A program made the translations under genes and the position numbers. From positions 7,030,478-7,094,477 of the forward strand of contig NZ_JHEG04000001.1 of assembly GCF_000760695.4 (NCBI RefSeq): DNA of 64,000 nucleotides. The letters run 5' to 3'. Shown here one piece after another: positions 28,586-38,750 of this stretch (position 1 is its first letter; each line of letters opens with the position of its first letter). This DNA is from Tolypothrix bouteillei VB521301 (lineage in GTDB: Bacteria > Cyanobacteriota > Cyanobacteriia > Cyanobacteriales > Nostocaceae). Under the pieces are notes generated by a model. It was not told the DNA's origin and searched no databases. It was given only the letters and a program-made list of their open reading frames with translations.

Positions 28586-31500
28586 ATGAATCAACAACAA
28601 AACATGACACATTCTGATATTACTAACGGGTATATCTATCCAGGTCAAAGATGGTTAGTGGAAGAGCGAGATGCTTGTGGTGTGGGTTTTATTGCCCACC
28701 GCCAAAATCAAGCTAGCCATGAAGTCGTAGAAAAAGCTTTAGGTGCTTTAAGTTGTTTGGAACATAGGGGTGGTTGTAGTGCAGACCAAGATTCGGGTGA
28801 TGGTGCGGGAATATTGACGGCTCTGCCGTGGGAGTTGTTCCAACAGGATCTCGAAGCATGGGGGAAACAAGGTTTTGCTACGGCTCACATGGCTGTAGGA
28901 ATGATATTTTTACCGCAAGATGAAGAATCAGCCCAAAAAGCAAGGGCGCTTGTGGAGCAAATAGCCATTGAGGAGAATTTAACTGTATTGGGCTGGCGAG
29001 TGGTTCCAGTACGACCTCAATTATTGGGGGTACAAGCAAGAGAAAATCAACCCAGAATCGAACAACTTTTTGTAGCATCAGAAGAGAAAAAAGGTGATGA
29101 ATTAGAGCGATCGCTGTATATCACGCGTCGTCGAATTCATAAAGCCGTTCGCCAAAACGATAACAGGTGGTCAGACGACTTTTACGTTTGCTCGCTTTCG
29201 AGCCGCACAATTATATATAAAGGTATGGTGCGTTCGGCTGTATTGGGAGATTTTTATCAAGATTTAAAAAATTCATCCTACACAAGCCCCTTCGCAGTCT
29301 ATCACCGCCGCTTTAGTACCAATACCATGCCCAAGTGGCCTCTGGCTCAACCCATGCGGCTTTTGGGTCACAATGGAGAGATTAACACCCTGTTGGGAAA
29401 TATCAACTGGATGATGGCTAGAGAAGCAAGTTTAAATCATCCCGTTTGGGGTGATTTGATTAACGAACTTAAGCCATTTGTCAATATTGACAGCAGCGAC
29501 TCAGCAAATTTAGACAACGTGTTTGAGTTGCTAGTGCATTCCGGACGCAGCCCGTTAGAAGCCATCATGATAATGGTTCCAGAGGCTTACCAAAATCAGC
29601 CAGAATTGCGAACCTATCCTGAGATAGTTGACTTTTACGAATACTATAGTGGTTTGCAAGAAGCCTGGGACGGTCCCGCACTGTTGGTGTTTAGCGATGG
29701 GCGGAAAGTAGGAGCAACACTTGACCGCAATGGCTTAAGACCAGCGCGTTACTGCATTACTAAAGATGACTACATCGTAGTCGCGTCAGAAGCAGGTGTG
29801 GTGAGCTTTCCCGAATCTGACATTATTGAGAAAGGCAGACTCGGACCGGGACAAATGATTGCGGTGGATTTGGAAAGCCACGAAGTTTTGAAGAACTGGG
29901 AAATTAAGCAGCGCATAGCCAAGCAACATCCCTATGGAGAATGGTTGCGCCAGTATCGTCAGAAATTGGGAACTGGGAACTGGGGACTGGGGAACGGCAA
30001 TGGAAATGGACATGGATCTTCATCCGCTCCCCCAGATAAACAAACTCTCCTCCAGCAACAGATGGCTTTTGGCTACACCACAGAAGATGTGGAAATGGTG
30101 ATTCAGCCAATGGCGATAGATGGTAAGGAAGCAACTTTCTGCATGGGAGACGATATTCCTCTAGCAGTATTGTCAGAAAAACCACACTTGCTGTACGACT
30201 ATTTCAAACAGCGCTTTGCTCAGGTCACCAATCCAGCGATCGATCCTTTGCGCGAAAGTCTGGTGATGTCTCTAAAAGTAGAACTGGGAGAACGGGGCAA
30301 TTTGCTGGAGCCGAAGCCAGAATATGCCCGCAGATTGATGCTAGATTCACCAGTTGTGCAAGAGGCAGAGTTGGAGGCTATCAAACTGTCGGGATTTGTA
30401 ACAGCTGAATTATCAACCCTGTTTGAAATTGAGAAAGGTCCAGAAGGGTTGAAAGCCGCAGTCAAAACCTTACAAGCGCAAGCTGCTGAATCGGTGCGGG
30501 CAGGTGCAAAAATTTTGATATTGAGCGATCGCATTCAAGCAGACAATGAACTGGGAATTGGGACAGAGTACACCTACATTCCTCCCTTGCTGGCAATAGG
30601 TGCAGTCCACCATCACCTGATCCGCGAAGGACTGCGGATGAAAACATCTTTGATTGTGGATACCGCACAATGCTGGAGTACCCATCATTTTGCCTGCTTG
30701 ATCGGTTATGGTGCAGCAGCCGTTTGTCCGTACATGGCTTTGGACACCGTCCGCAGTTGGTGGTTTGACCCCAAAACCCAACAGTTTATGGAACGGGGCA
30801 AAATTACTGCCATGAGTTTGGAGCAAGCCCTTGCTAACTACCGTAAAGCAGTAGAAAGCGGGTTGTTAAAGATTCTCTCGAAGATGGGGATTTCTTTGCT
30901 CTCGAGTTACCAAGCCGCACAAATCTTTGAAGCAATTGGTATCGGTCAGGATTTACTGGAACTGGGATTTTATGGAACAGCTTCTCGCGTAGGGGGTTTG
31001 AGTGTTAGTGAATTAGCACAAGAAGTTCTGGCTTTTCACTGCAAGGCTTTCCCAGAATTGATCGCCAAGAAGTTAGAAAACCTAGGCTTTGTCAACTACC
31101 GTCCCGGTGGCGAGTACCATATGAACAGCCCGGAACTGGCAAAAGCGTTGCATAAAGCCGTAGACGGGAAGAAGTACGATCACTACGAAGTTTACAAGAA
31201 ATACTTGCAAGGAAGAACGCTTACAGCTTTGCGCGACTTGCTTGATTTCCAAAGCGATCGCTCTCCCATTTCTCTTGAAGAAGTAGAGCCAGTGAGCGAG
31301 ATTGTCAAGCGCTTCTGTACTGGTGGTATGTCTTTAGGCGCACTGTCACGAGAAGCACATGAAACTTTGGCAATTGCCATGAACCGCCTCGGGGGTAAAT
31401 CCAATTCTGGAGAAGGTGGGGAAGATCCCGTTAGATACAAAATCTTGGATGATGTGGATGGTTCTGGTAACTCAGCTACCTTACCTCATTTGAAAGGTCT

Positions 31501-33262
31501 GCGGAATGGAGACAGAGCTTCTAGTGCAATCAAGCAAGTTGCTTCGGGACGCTTTGGTGTTACACCAGAGTATTTGGTCAGCGCCAAACAAATTGAGATT
31601 AAAATCGCTCAAGGTGCAAAACCGGGTGAAGGCGGACAGCTTCCTGGGAAAAAGGTTAGCCCTTATATTGCCATGTTGCGGCGTTCCAAACCGGGAGTGA
31701 CGCTGATTTCACCCCCACCGCACCACGATATCTATTCTATTGAGGATTTGGCGCAACTCATTTTCGACTTGCACCAAATCAATCCCAAAGCTCAAGTTTC
31801 GGTGAAGTTGGTTGCAGAAGTCGGTATTGGTACCATTGCTGCAGGGGTAGCGAAGGCAAATGCTGATATTATTCAGATTTCCGGTCACGATGGCGGTACG
31901 GGAGCCTCACCACTGAGTTCTATTAAGCACGCTGGTTCACCGTGGGAATTGGGGTTAACGGAAGTGCATCGCGTGTTGATGCAAAATAGCTTGCGCGATC
32001 GCGTAGTTTTACGTGTTGACGGCGGGCTGAAGACAGGTTGGGACGTGCTGATGGGCGCATTGATGGGAGCAGAAGAATTTGGCTTTGGTTCCATCGCCAT
32101 GATTGCTGAAGGCTGTATCATGGCAAGAATCTGCCACACCAACAATTGTCCTGTAGGTGTTGCTTCTCAGAAAGAGGAACTGCGGAAACGCTTCCCCGGT
32201 ACGCCAGAACACGTAGTGAATTTCTTCTACTTTATTGCAGAGGAAGTTCGCAGTCTGTTAGCCAAACTCGGTTACCGTTCCTTGCTAGATATTGTTGGAC
32301 GCGCCGATCTGTTGAGAGTGCGTGAGGATGTACGCACGACAAAGACGCAAGCGCTGAATCTCAATTGCTTGCTTCAGTTACCCGATTCTCGGGAAAATCG
32401 CAGCTGGCTGGTGCATGAAGAAGTTCACAGCAATGGTGTTGTTTTGGATGACCAATTGTTGCGCGATCCGGATATTCAGGCGGCTATTCACAACCAATCA
32501 ACGGTCAGCAAAACTATGGCGATCGTGAATACTGACAGAACAGTCGGTGCGCGGTTGGCGGGTGCGATCGCATCACAGTACGGTGACAGTGGTTTTGAAG
32601 GACAAATCAACCTCAACTTCAAAGGAAGTGTCGGGCAAAGTTTTGGTGCTTTCAATCTTCCCGGTATGATTTTGACATTAGAGGGAGAGGCTAACGACTA
32701 CGTTGGTAAGGGGATGAATGGTGGTGAGATTATTATTAAACCGCCCGTAGAAGCCACCTATAACCCAGCACAAAACGTCATTGTTGGCAATACCTGTCTT
32801 TACGGTGCGACTGGAGGATTCCTATTTGCAAACGGTTTAGCAGGAGAACGTTTTGCAGTGAGGAATTCCAAAGGAACAGCCGTGATTGAAGGTGCAGGGG
32901 ATCACTGCTGCGAGTACATGACTGGCGGTGTTGTTGTCGTCCTTGGAAAAGTAGGGCGTAACGTAGCGGCTGGTATGACAGGAGGTTTGGGTTACTTCCT
33001 AGATGAAGACGGAATGTTCCCTGAGTTAGTTAACCGAGAAATTGTTAAACTTCAGCGAGTTATGACTCCTGCGGGTGAGAAGCAATTGCAAGAGTTAATT
33101 AAAGCCCATGCGGAACGCACTGGTTCGCGCAAAGCAAAGATGATTCTAGAAAATTGGCAAGAGTATTTGCCCAAGTTCTGGCAATTAGTTCCACCTTCTG
33201 AAGCGGATAGCCCCGAAGCAAATTCTCAACTCACAACCGAGAAGCAGTTAAGTTCCGTGTAG
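28586..33262 (+). CDS. gltB: Glutamate synthase large subunit, probably ferredoxin-dependent
   Basis: 1558-aa GOGAT, the ammonium-assimilation partner of glutamine synthetase. The N-terminal class II amidotransferase domain uses Cys 31 ([10 protein letters not shown]) after removal of a 30-residue propeptide. Then come the central domain, the FMN-binding synthase domain, the 3Fe-4S ligands Cys 1177, 1183 and 1188 (CHTNNCPVG) and the C-terminal GXGXG beta-helix. No gltD subunit lies nearby, which suggests the ferredoxin-dependent form (glsF in some cyanobacteria). Residues about 461-482 ([16 protein letters not shown]) are encoded by GGGAACT/GGGGACT heptamers and look like an in-frame STRR insertion. 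Confidence 0.94.
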   Translation: MNQQQNMTHSDITNGYIYPGQRWLVEERDACGVGFIAHRQNQASHEVVEKALGALSCLEHRGGCSADQDSGDGAGILTALPWELFQQDLEAWGKQGFATAHMAVGMIFLPQDEESAQKARALVEQIAIEENLTVLGWRVVPVRPQLLGVQARENQPRIEQLFVASEEKKGDELERSLYITRRRIHKAVRQNDNRWSDDFYVCSLSSRTIIYKGMVRSAVLGDFYQDLKNSSYTSPFAVYHRRFSTNTMPKWPLAQPMRLLGHNGEINTLLGNINWMMAREASLNHPVWGDLINELKPFVNIDSSDSANLDNVFELLVHSGRSPLEAIMIMVPEAYQNQPELRTYPEIVDFYEYYSGLQEAWDGPALLVFSDGRKVGATLDRNGLRPARYCITKDDYIVVASEAGVVSFPESDIIEKGRLGPGQMIAVDLESHEVLKNWEIKQRIAKQHPYGEWLRQYRQKLGTGNWGLGNGNGNGHGSSSAPPDKQTLLQQQMAFGYTTEDVEMVIQPMAIDGKEATFCMGDDIPLAVLSEKPHLLYDYFKQRFAQVTNPAIDPLRESLVMSLKVELGERGNLLEPKPEYARRLMLDSPVVQEAELEAIKLSGFVTAELSTLFEIEKGPEGLKAAVKTLQAQAAESVRAGAKILILSDRIQADNELGIGTEYTYIPPLLAIGAVHHHLIREGLRMKTSLIVDTAQCWSTHHFACLIGYGAAAVCPYMALDTVRSWWFDPKTQQFMERGKITAMSLEQALANYRKAVESGLLKILSKMGISLLSSYQAAQIFEAIGIGQDLLELGFYGTASRVGGLSVSELAQEVLAFHCKAFPELIAKKLENLGFVNYRPGGEYHMNSPELAKALHKAVDGKKYDHYEVYKKYLQGRTLTALRDLLDFQSDRSPISLEEVEPVSEIVKRFCTGGMSLGALSREAHETLAIAMNRLGGKSNSGEGGEDPVRYKILDDVDGSGNSATLPHLKGLRNGDRASSAIKQVASGRFGVTPEYLVSAKQIEIKIAQGAKPGEGGQLPGKKVSPYIAMLRRSKPGVTLISPPPHHDIYSIEDLAQLIFDLHQINPKAQVSVKLVAEVGIGTIAAGVAKANADIIQISGHDGGTGASPLSSIKHAGSPWELGLTEVHRVLMQNSLRDRVVLRVDGGLKTGWDVLMGALMGAEEFGFGSIAMIAEGCIMARICHTNNCPVGVASQKEELRKRFPGTPEHVVNFFYFIAEEVRSLLAKLGYRSLLDIVGRADLLRVREDVRTTKTQALNLNCLLQLPDSRENRSWLVHEEVHSNGVVLDDQLLRDPDIQAAIHNQSTVSKTMAIVNTDRTVGARLAGAIASQYGDSGFEGQINLNFKGSVGQSFGAFNLPGMILTLEGEANDYVGKGMNGGEIIIKPPVEATYNPAQNVIVGNTCLYGATGGFLFANGLAGERFAVRNSKGTAVIEGAGDHCCEYMTGGVVVVLGKVGRNVAAGMTGGLGYFLDEDGMFPELVNREIVKLQRVMTPAGEKQLQELIKAHAERTGSRKAKMILENWQEYLPKFWQLVPPSEADSPEANSQLTTEKQLSSV

Positions 33263-33287
33263 GTTCGTTGAGTATTACTGCTTAAAT

Positions 33288-33353
33288 TAGACCCCTCCCT
33301 CGTTCCCAGGCTCCCGCCTGGGAATGCCTTAACAGAGGCTCCGCCTCCCGTCC
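33288..33353. repeat. Dispersed palindromic repeat family B, copy 1
   Basis: TTCCCAGGC (33303-33311) and GCCTGGGAA (33316-33324) form a perfect 9-bp stem, followed by AGGCTCCGCCT. Related copies lie at 36332-36399, 36771-36831 and 43380-43435. Here it sits between gltB and the convergent antitoxin gene. Confidence 0.8.
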
Positions 33354-33402
33354 CACAAGATTGAGTCATTTTTTTAAAAAAATACATTAGTATCAAGAAT
33401 AA

Positions 33403-33648
33403 TCATTCAAAAGTGGGTGCAGTCCGCATAGGTTCCCCAGTCACTTCTCCGAGTTCAAAATCTCCCAAGTGAGCAAAACGTTTTTCAATCATATTCACAA
33501 GATTTACAGGAGGTTTTTGATTTTCTATTAAAGCCTGAGGGAGAATCTCTTTTACTTCTTCTTCTATCGAACGGTCATTTTTTGCAGCACGTTGTTGCAA
33601 AAGATTTTTAATGTTGCCGTCAACGTTAAAAATGGTAATGCTTGTCAT
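33403..33648 (-). CDS. FitA-like ribbon-helix-helix antitoxin, orphan
   Basis: 81-aa protein resembling FitA/VapB Arc-type antitoxins: SITIFNVDGNIKNLLQQRAA, then RSIEEEVKEILPQAL, the ribbon-helix-helix DNA-binding motif, followed by an acidic tail that normally wraps the toxin. The PIN-domain toxin expected just downstream is missing: only 50 bases follow before repeat B. It is therefore an orphan, either a regulator or a relic. Confidence 0.72.
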   Translation of the reverse strand: MTSITIFNVDGNIKNLLQQRAAKNDRSIEEEVKEILPQALIENQKPPVNLVNMIEKRFAHLGDFELGEVTGEPMRTAPTFE

Positions 33649-33845
33649 AGTGAGCGAATTAGGTTGTGATGTATTCAGATATTTAGTAATTATATTTTAG
33701 TTTAATTAGGCATTGATTCACGAGCCTTAATTATGTACTCTGGCTTAGGAAAAACTTATTCGGTCTGGTTTCAAGCGTTTTTTTCCAGAATTTATTACCT
33801 ACTTGGTAACTCAATTGAAATTCGCTAGAATAATAGACCGAGAAC
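33649..33845. other. Short AT-rich spacer
   Basis: Nothing recognisable; probably holds the promoter of the antitoxin gene. Confidence 0.3.
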
Positions 33846-34859
33846 CTAAGTAACAAGCTGTTTAAAAGGAGTCGATTTTAACAAATAAATTGATAGAGTA
33901 GTAAAGAATATTACAAAAATACTTTCTACCAGGAAAATTATGTTTAAAGGTATTCCAAAGATACCAATCATCATAGCTATTTTATACTTTTGAAGTAATA
34001 ACACAAATAAATATTGCCAGTACTTATGTAATGCGAATAGACCAAGAGAGTATTTAGCTATTTTTTCTACTAACAAATTTTTTTGATTATTTTGAGGTGA
34101 ATAAATATAACAAAAAATACTCAAAGCTCCACAAACAATAGAAACTCTACCATAAATACTGGGAATCTGGTTATATATACGCAAATAAATATCATGAAGA
34201 GAAAACAGTACGTATGCGATTAAATAGCAGCCTTTAAACTTTAATATTTTCTCTGGATGGTTTACCAAATAAAAAGCAATAGGAATATAAATGAGAAAAT
34301 TTAATAACCAATGGTAAGGAAGATTGGAATTGAAAAAGTAAAGTGCTTCAAAATAAAATAAAGAAAACCCTACAAGTGTAAGCGATACAATCAGTTTTAA
34401 CTTTTTTGATTGTATTTGATATAAAAAAGCAAAGATTAATAAAATGATTAAATTAAACAGGAAATAGAACACAGAATCTCCAACTAATGGTAAGCTTGGT
34501 TGTATACCTGTAATAATATCCCAAGACCAAGTAGGAAGTTCTTGTGAAATTATCATATAAAAAATATTTTGAAAAATCGACCAAACTAAATATATTTTTA
34601 TCAATCTAATAAGTCTTTTCTTTAAAGATTGAAGCTCGGGTTTTTGAAAAAATAGATAAAGAGAAATTATATAAAATAAAGGAACTGCTATTAAACATAA
34701 TTGAAGTTGTAAATCTAGAAAAATTCTTGCAATAACAACTAAAAGTGTATGAGAGTTGCTATCTATAATAAATTTAATAGGTTGTAAATGCCATATCAAA
34801 ACAAAAATAATACTTAATGCTTTTAATCTGTCCAAACTATTATTTCTTTCTGGTTTCAT
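33846..34859 (-). CDS. Acyltransferase 3 family membrane protein
   Basis: About 337 aa from the chosen start (MKPERNNSLDRLKALSII); the frame is open to 34931. Around ten hydrophobic segments and the N-terminal RLKALSIIFVLIWHLQPIKF fit the acyltransferase 3 (AT3) family, which O-acetylates envelope sugars; the His in the first membrane segment is the usual conserved one. The gene is clearly more AT-rich than its neighbours and lies in an accessory patch, suggesting horizontal acquisition. The substrate is unknown. Confidence 0.7.
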   Translation of the reverse strand: MKPERNNSLDRLKALSIIFVLIWHLQPIKFIIDSNSHTLLVVIARIFLDLQLQLCLIAVPLFYIISLYLFFQKPELQSLKKRLIRLIKIYLVWSIFQNIFYMIISQELPTWSWDIITGIQPSLPLVGDSVFYFLFNLIILLIFAFLYQIQSKKLKLIVSLTLVGFSLFYFEALYFFNSNLPYHWLLNFLIYIPIAFYLVNHPEKILKFKGCYLIAYVLFSLHDIYLRIYNQIPSIYGRVSIVCGALSIFCYIYSPQNNQKNLLVEKIAKYSLGLFALHKYWQYLFVLLLQKYKIAMMIGIFGIPLNIIFLVESIFVIFFTTLSIYLLKSTPFKQLVT

Positions 34860-35010
34860 AAATGTTTCTTTATAAATATGCTTTTTAGGGCGATGGCTAT
34901 ATGATTCCCAAAAATTTTGTAAAAGTAACATGAAACTATGTTGAACCTTACCAAACCCAACTTTGCACTACAAATAAAGAAAAAGGTAATACGAATGCGA
35001 TCGCGTAACT

Positions 35011-35083
35011 TATAGATAATTCAAGTGTTAGTATCTAGTAGGAATTCTACAAGATGGGTTCGCGTTCTGGTTGTTGTCCTATG
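35011..35083 (-). pseudogene. Remnant of a second VapC/VapB junction
   Basis: This stretch is a diverged copy of about 35646-35716, the start of the intact PIN toxin gene and end of its antitoxin. Long shared runs include AAGTGTTAGTATCTA and TTCTGGTTGTTGT. Read on the minus strand it gives VEFLLDTNT, then a stop where the intact gene has Cys 10 (TGC to TGA). It is a clear decayed duplicate. Confidence 0.75.
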
Positions 35084-35235
35084 AGTCTTTTCGCGGAGAA
35101 GGTTACGGGGATGCTCTTCTAGCTACTGCGGAACAAGAAGCCGTGAAGCGAGGTTGCCAATATGTGTATTTGGATACATTCAGTTTTCAAGCTCCGGAGT
35201 TTTACCGGAAACAGGGAAGGATTTTACACCGAGAA
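35082..35235 (+). pseudogene. GNAT acetyltransferase fragment (middle part)
   Basis: Translates to [20 protein letters not shown] followed by [20 protein letters not shown] and YRKQG. This is motif A of a GNAT N-acetyltransferase (RGEGYG acetyl-CoA loop) and the start of motif B, without the beginning or end of the domain. It is fused on its left to the VapBC remnant and breaks off on its right before the expected YxVFGEL. Non-functional. Confidence 0.72.
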
Positions 35236-35277
35236 AGGAGCCATGCGAATCGCATAACTTTGCTGCTTGTTTCATTG

Positions 35278-35685
35278 TCAATTATCTATCTCCCAATCTT
35301 CAATCAGCAAGTTATTAACGCGCTTGAATTCTCTAGTATTATGGGTAATAAGAGTTAAATTATTTGTCAGTGCGATCGCAGCAATTTGTAAATCATACGC
35401 TCCGATTGGAGTACCTAATGCTTCTAACTCAGAGCGAATCATTCCAAATGTCATTGCAGAGAAATCGTCAAAGGGTAGCGATATAAATTGAGCTAAAAAT
35501 TCTTGCTGTAAGGTTAGATTACGTTCTGGGTTAACACTTTTGATTGCTCCATAAAATAATTCGGCTTTGACGATTGAGCAAACAGCAATATCTTTGGTAG
35601 TAGTAGATTCTAGTTTCTGCTTTAAGGCGAGATTTTTACCACGCATATAGATAATGCAAGTGTTAGTATCTAACAAGAATTTCAC
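35278..35685 (-). CDS. vapC: PIN-domain ribonuclease toxin, VapC-like
   Basis: 135-aa PIN toxin starting at [19 protein letters not shown] gives the first acidic residue (Asp 6), [12 protein letters not shown] the conserved Glu, and [20 protein letters not shown] with THNTREF the remaining acidic sites. All look intact, so it is probably an active RNase that cuts tRNA or rRNA when released from its antitoxin. Its GTG overlaps the TGA of the upstream antitoxin by four bases, the classic translationally coupled arrangement. Confidence 0.87.
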   Translation of the reverse strand: MKFLLDTNTCIIYMRGKNLALKQKLESTTTKDIAVCSIVKAELFYGAIKSVNPERNLTLQQEFLAQFISLPFDDFSAMTFGMIRSELEALGTPIGAYDLQIAAIALTNNLTLITHNTREFKRVNNLLIEDWEIDN

Positions 35686-36026
35686 AGGATAGATTCTCTT
35701 TCTGGTTGTTGTTCTTGAGGATGGCGAAAGAATGTTTCATCTTGGATACAACCGTAGAATTGAGGAAGCGGATATTCTGAGGTTTCAGTTTGGATTTCTG
35801 GTTGTAAGGACTCGATAAGAGTTTTGAGCAATGTCCAGCCTTGGCTAAGATCGAATTCTTTAGTAAGTTCAGCTAAGGGAGATTGATGGAAAAATTCAGC
35901 AAGTTTGGTAGATCGATCGGGGTAAGAATTGTGTGAGTTCAGTCTTTGAGCAAGGAGTTGGATAAGGTATAGTTTATCTTTGGGGGAAAGCTGAAGCAGC
36001 TGTTTTTCGAGTTCTGAGATAGCCAT
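35682..36026 (-). CDS. Antitoxin partner of the PIN toxin
   Basis: 114-aa protein from the preferred start at 36026 (MAISELEKQLLQLSPKDKLY); the open frame extends nine codons further. The N-terminus (LSPKDKLYLIQLLAQRL) resembles helical antitoxin regions found with VapC in cyanobacteria, and the C-terminus is Gln/Glu/Pro-rich and probably disordered. The four-base overlap with vapC is the main support. I cannot assign a DNA-binding fold with confidence. Confidence 0.7.
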   Translation of the reverse strand: MAISELEKQLLQLSPKDKLYLIQLLAQRLNSHNSYPDRSTKLAEFFHQSPLAELTKEFDLSQGWTLLKTLIESLQPEIQTETSEYPLPQFYGCIQDETFFRHPQEQQPERESIL

Positions 36027-36139
36027 AATAAGGTTTACAGGGGAGAATATCATTTCATTATAGTTCTACTGAACAAGAACGCTAAGTACAGGAAAATAAG
36101 CAAATGAGAGCGCTCGCGTATAGCCATCTCTAGAAAAAT

Positions 36140-36264
36140 TCACAGCCTAGTCGGAATTGCTTTAGTATTAGCTGAAGATAGTCAGTACTTACAGAAGCCT
36201 TAGAGAGAATTTTTAACTGGTTACAAAGATACGATCCCGAAGCAGCAGTTGAGTCAGCTTCGTG
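36140..36264 (+). pseudogene. Possible gene remnant with frameshift
   Basis: One frame reads GIALVLAEDSQYLQKP then stops; a +1 shift continues as SVLTEALERIFNWLQRYDPE and AAVESAS, then stop. The combined text looks protein-like (helical, with a NWLQRYDPE motif), but I do not recognise it. No start or ribosome site is seen. Low confidence. Confidence 0.35.
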
Positions 36265-36331
36265 AAGTGATTCTTTGAAACAAAGGCTAAAAAACATGAA
36301 AAGATATGTTTTTAAACCTCTGTCATTGCGA

Positions 36332-36399
36332 ATTAGACACCTCCCTCGATTCCGGTGGCTCTGTCTGAGAATGCCTTAGCAAAGGCTCCGCCTTCCGTA
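36332..36399. repeat. Dispersed repeat family B, copy 2
   Basis: TTAGACACCTCCCTCG, GAATGCCTTAGCAAAGGCTC and CGCCTTCCG match copy 1, with decay in the first stem. It ends within about 15 bases of where the GNAT fragment becomes recognisable, so its insertion may have truncated that gene. Confidence 0.75.
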
Positions 36400-36400
36400 C

Positions 36401-36546
36401 TCAAGAAGTTACAAACTGCCTATTTGGACACGTTCAGTTTTCAGGCTCCAAAGTTTTATCAGAAACGTGGATATGTCGTATTTGGTGAGTTACCAAACTT
36501 TCCACAGGGTCACAGCCGCTTTTTTCTAAAGAAGGAGTTATACTGA
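36401..36546 (+). pseudogene. GNAT acetyltransferase fragment (C-terminal part)
   Basis: Translates to [20 protein letters not shown] then KRGYVVFGELPNFPQGHSRF and FLKKELY-stop, the C-terminal third of the same GNAT family as the 35082 fragment. It shares [10 protein letters not shown] with that fragment, so the two are parts of different copies, not halves of one gene. The 5' part is replaced by repeat B. Confidence 0.75.
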
Positions 36547-36588
36547 ATCCTCGTCTTGTACCCCGTTTATAATTTAGTCCGCGTAGGC

Positions 36589-36648
36589 GGTGAGTCCAGT
36601 CCTGCAGGCGGGTTTCCCGCCGTAGGGAACTGGCGAACCCGAAGGGAC
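36589..36648. repeat. Dispersed repeat family A, single copy
   Basis: GGCGGGTTTCCCGCC followed by GTAGGGAACTGGCGAACCC matches the units at 6-106. It lies between a GNAT remnant and the convergent deacetylase gene. Confidence 0.8.
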
Positions 36649-36770
36649 TTCGTTTGTATAGCCGCGATTTCCAATCGTTAGGCTAAAAGGGGTTATAAAA
36701 CCGGATTTAGTATTACACCGATTTAAAAAACCCTCACCCCTTTTCTCATCGGGCAAGGGTTTTTCCTATT

Positions 36771-36831
36771 GGGGGAGGCGGAGCCTCCTTAAAGGCATTC
36801 CCAGGCTCCGCCTCGGATCGAGGAAGAATGA
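36771..36831. repeat. Dispersed repeat family B, copy 3 (inverted)
   Basis: GGAGGCGGAGCCTCC forms a palindrome, followed by AAGGCATTCCCAGGCTCCG, the reverse of copy 1. It abuts the 3' end of the deacetylase gene and may act as its terminator. Confidence 0.75.
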
Positions 36832-36841
36832 GATGTTACGG

Positions 36842-37801
36842 TTATCGGTCACTGTTCGCCGATCGCTTGTTCTTTTTAACTGCTGTTACAGTACCTTTCT
36901 TAGCTTCTGCTAACTTGATGCCATTGTCTTCCATTTCTAGAAGTTCTGGAACAGTTACAAAACGATAGCCCCGCTCTTTAAAGTTATTAATAATTTGCGG
37001 TAATGCTTGGATAGTTTTTGTGCGATTTCCACCACCATCGTGCATCAGTACAATTCCACCTGATTTAGAATCTTTCATAACATTCCTAACCAGCCTGGGT
37101 ACAGCAGGACGGCTGTAATCAACGGAGTCAGCAGACCACATAACGACTGTATATTTTTGATTTTTAGCATAATTCACCAAGCCGTTGTGCATCATTCCAC
37201 CTGGTGGTCTGAATAAAGTTGTTTTTACACCTGTCGTTTTATAAATTAGGTCTGATGTCGTTTCGATTTCATACGCTGCGGCTTGAGGACTAAATTGGTG
37301 ATACCAGTGATGCCACGTATGATTACCTATAATGTGACCTTCTGCTACTATTCTTCTGGCTAATTCTGGGTGTTCCTTCAGCATCTGTCCCACGACAAAG
37401 AAGGTAGCCTTTATATTATTTTTCTTAAGAATATCTAGTATCTGTACGGTTCCTCCAGACCAAGGACCATCATCAAAAGTTAACGCAATAGCTTTTTCAC
37501 CTGTTATCTGGTTTGCACTTTTAATAGTGACACCTTGAAAGCGTGATGGGATGGCATAGGAAAGACCCTTTATGCTTGCTTCTTGCTGCCAAGTTGTTAT
37601 CATGGCTGTCTTGAATTTCTCAACTCGCTGTTGATTTCCCGTGCTGGCTGCTATTTCTTTTAAATTTACAGGTTGTTCAATCTGAGCTTTAGAAGCATTT
37701 GGGTTGATAGGCATCATCAAACCAAGACTAAAACTACCGCATAAAGCAACTAATGCTATAAATATTCCTTGAGACCAAACATATGATTTATTGCTTTCCA
37801 C
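36842..37801 (-). CDS. Polysaccharide deacetylase (NodB domain)
   Basis: 319-aa carbohydrate esterase family 4 protein. An N-terminal membrane anchor or signal (about 12-28, GIFIALVALCGSFSLGLMM) exports it. NodB motifs are complete: ALTFDDGPW with the catalytic Asp-Asp pair, GNHTWHHWYH with metal-binding His, RPPGG, MWSADSVDY and IVLMHDGGG. It probably deacetylates peptidoglycan or an exopolysaccharide. The tail is basic (KKGTVTAVKKNKRSANSDR). Confidence 0.9.
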   Translation of the reverse strand: MESNKSYVWSQGIFIALVALCGSFSLGLMMPINPNASKAQIEQPVNLKEIAASTGNQQRVEKFKTAMITTWQQEASIKGLSYAIPSRFQGVTIKSANQITGEKAIALTFDDGPWSGGTVQILDILKKNNIKATFFVVGQMLKEHPELARRIVAEGHIIGNHTWHHWYHQFSPQAAAYEIETTSDLIYKTTGVKTTLFRPPGGMMHNGLVNYAKNQKYTVVMWSADSVDYSRPAVPRLVRNVMKDSKSGGIVLMHDGGGNRTKTIQALPQIINNFKERGYRFVTVPELLEMEDNGIKLAEAKKGTVTAVKKNKRSANSDR

Positions 37802-38750
37802 TTCAAGCGCTCCTTCACTTGTGGAACCGTCAGCTACGGTATGACGGTATGTTATAGCACATCTTTCTTTAAATACTTAGATATTTCCAGAAGGTCTCCG
37901 AAAATATGGAAAACTAAAATACGGGCTTAACAACAAATTATAGATATTAAGCCAATAAATTATAAGGTTTCGATGCTAGCAAATACAATGTGACTTAGCA
38001 GTTATATTGCTACGAACAGTCAGCAAAGATAAAAGTGATTGTATGTTCGGACATAAATTTTGTATTTCATAAGTACTAAGGATTGTTGGCATATAAAAAC
38101 AGATTGGAAAAATCTTTGCGACACGTTATAGGCTATCAGCCAAGTCACATCAGATCGGTCTATCTAAAATCTCAACGCCAAAATTCAAAACTGTATAACC
38201 CAGTATATTCTACTGCTGAATATTGTGCTTTTCTAGAAAAAAAAGTTAAAGTTTGAACATATTTAACATCTTCTCATTTTTTTGATAAGAAGCTAGACGC
38301 GGACTGACTTAATATGTTTCTTCTTGAGAATTACAATCTCCGGTTAATGCAAACGTCATCAACCTATCTTTACAAGGTGTGCTTGAATTAATTTGACTTT
38401 TGTACTCTCAATGACTCCAGTTCTGGTACTCCTCAGCCTGTACTAAAGTAAGTGTAAAGCAGTCGCCTTAATAGAAAACTTACAATCACAAGTTTATGAC
38501 GACTATTACCTCATTAATATTCTAAACTTGACATATATGTTTTCAGTATAAATACTGAATTAACTATAAGTTTCATAAATTAGACTCTCTACATATTTAT
38601 AGTGGTATTCTTGCAGGATTTTACTATCTAACAACAGAGTGAAATCCTATACAAAGAATTAAAGCTTATTTAAAGCAAGTCTATTGTATTTAAAATTTCT
38701 ATGAATTCAAGAGAAATTGTGCTTTAATCTGCATTATATGTGTTATTGTC
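37802..38750. other. Gene-free AT-rich region
   Basis: About 950 bases without a supported gene, tRNA or tandem repeat on either strand. The left end should hold the deacetylase promoter. I see nothing else. Confidence 0.5.
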
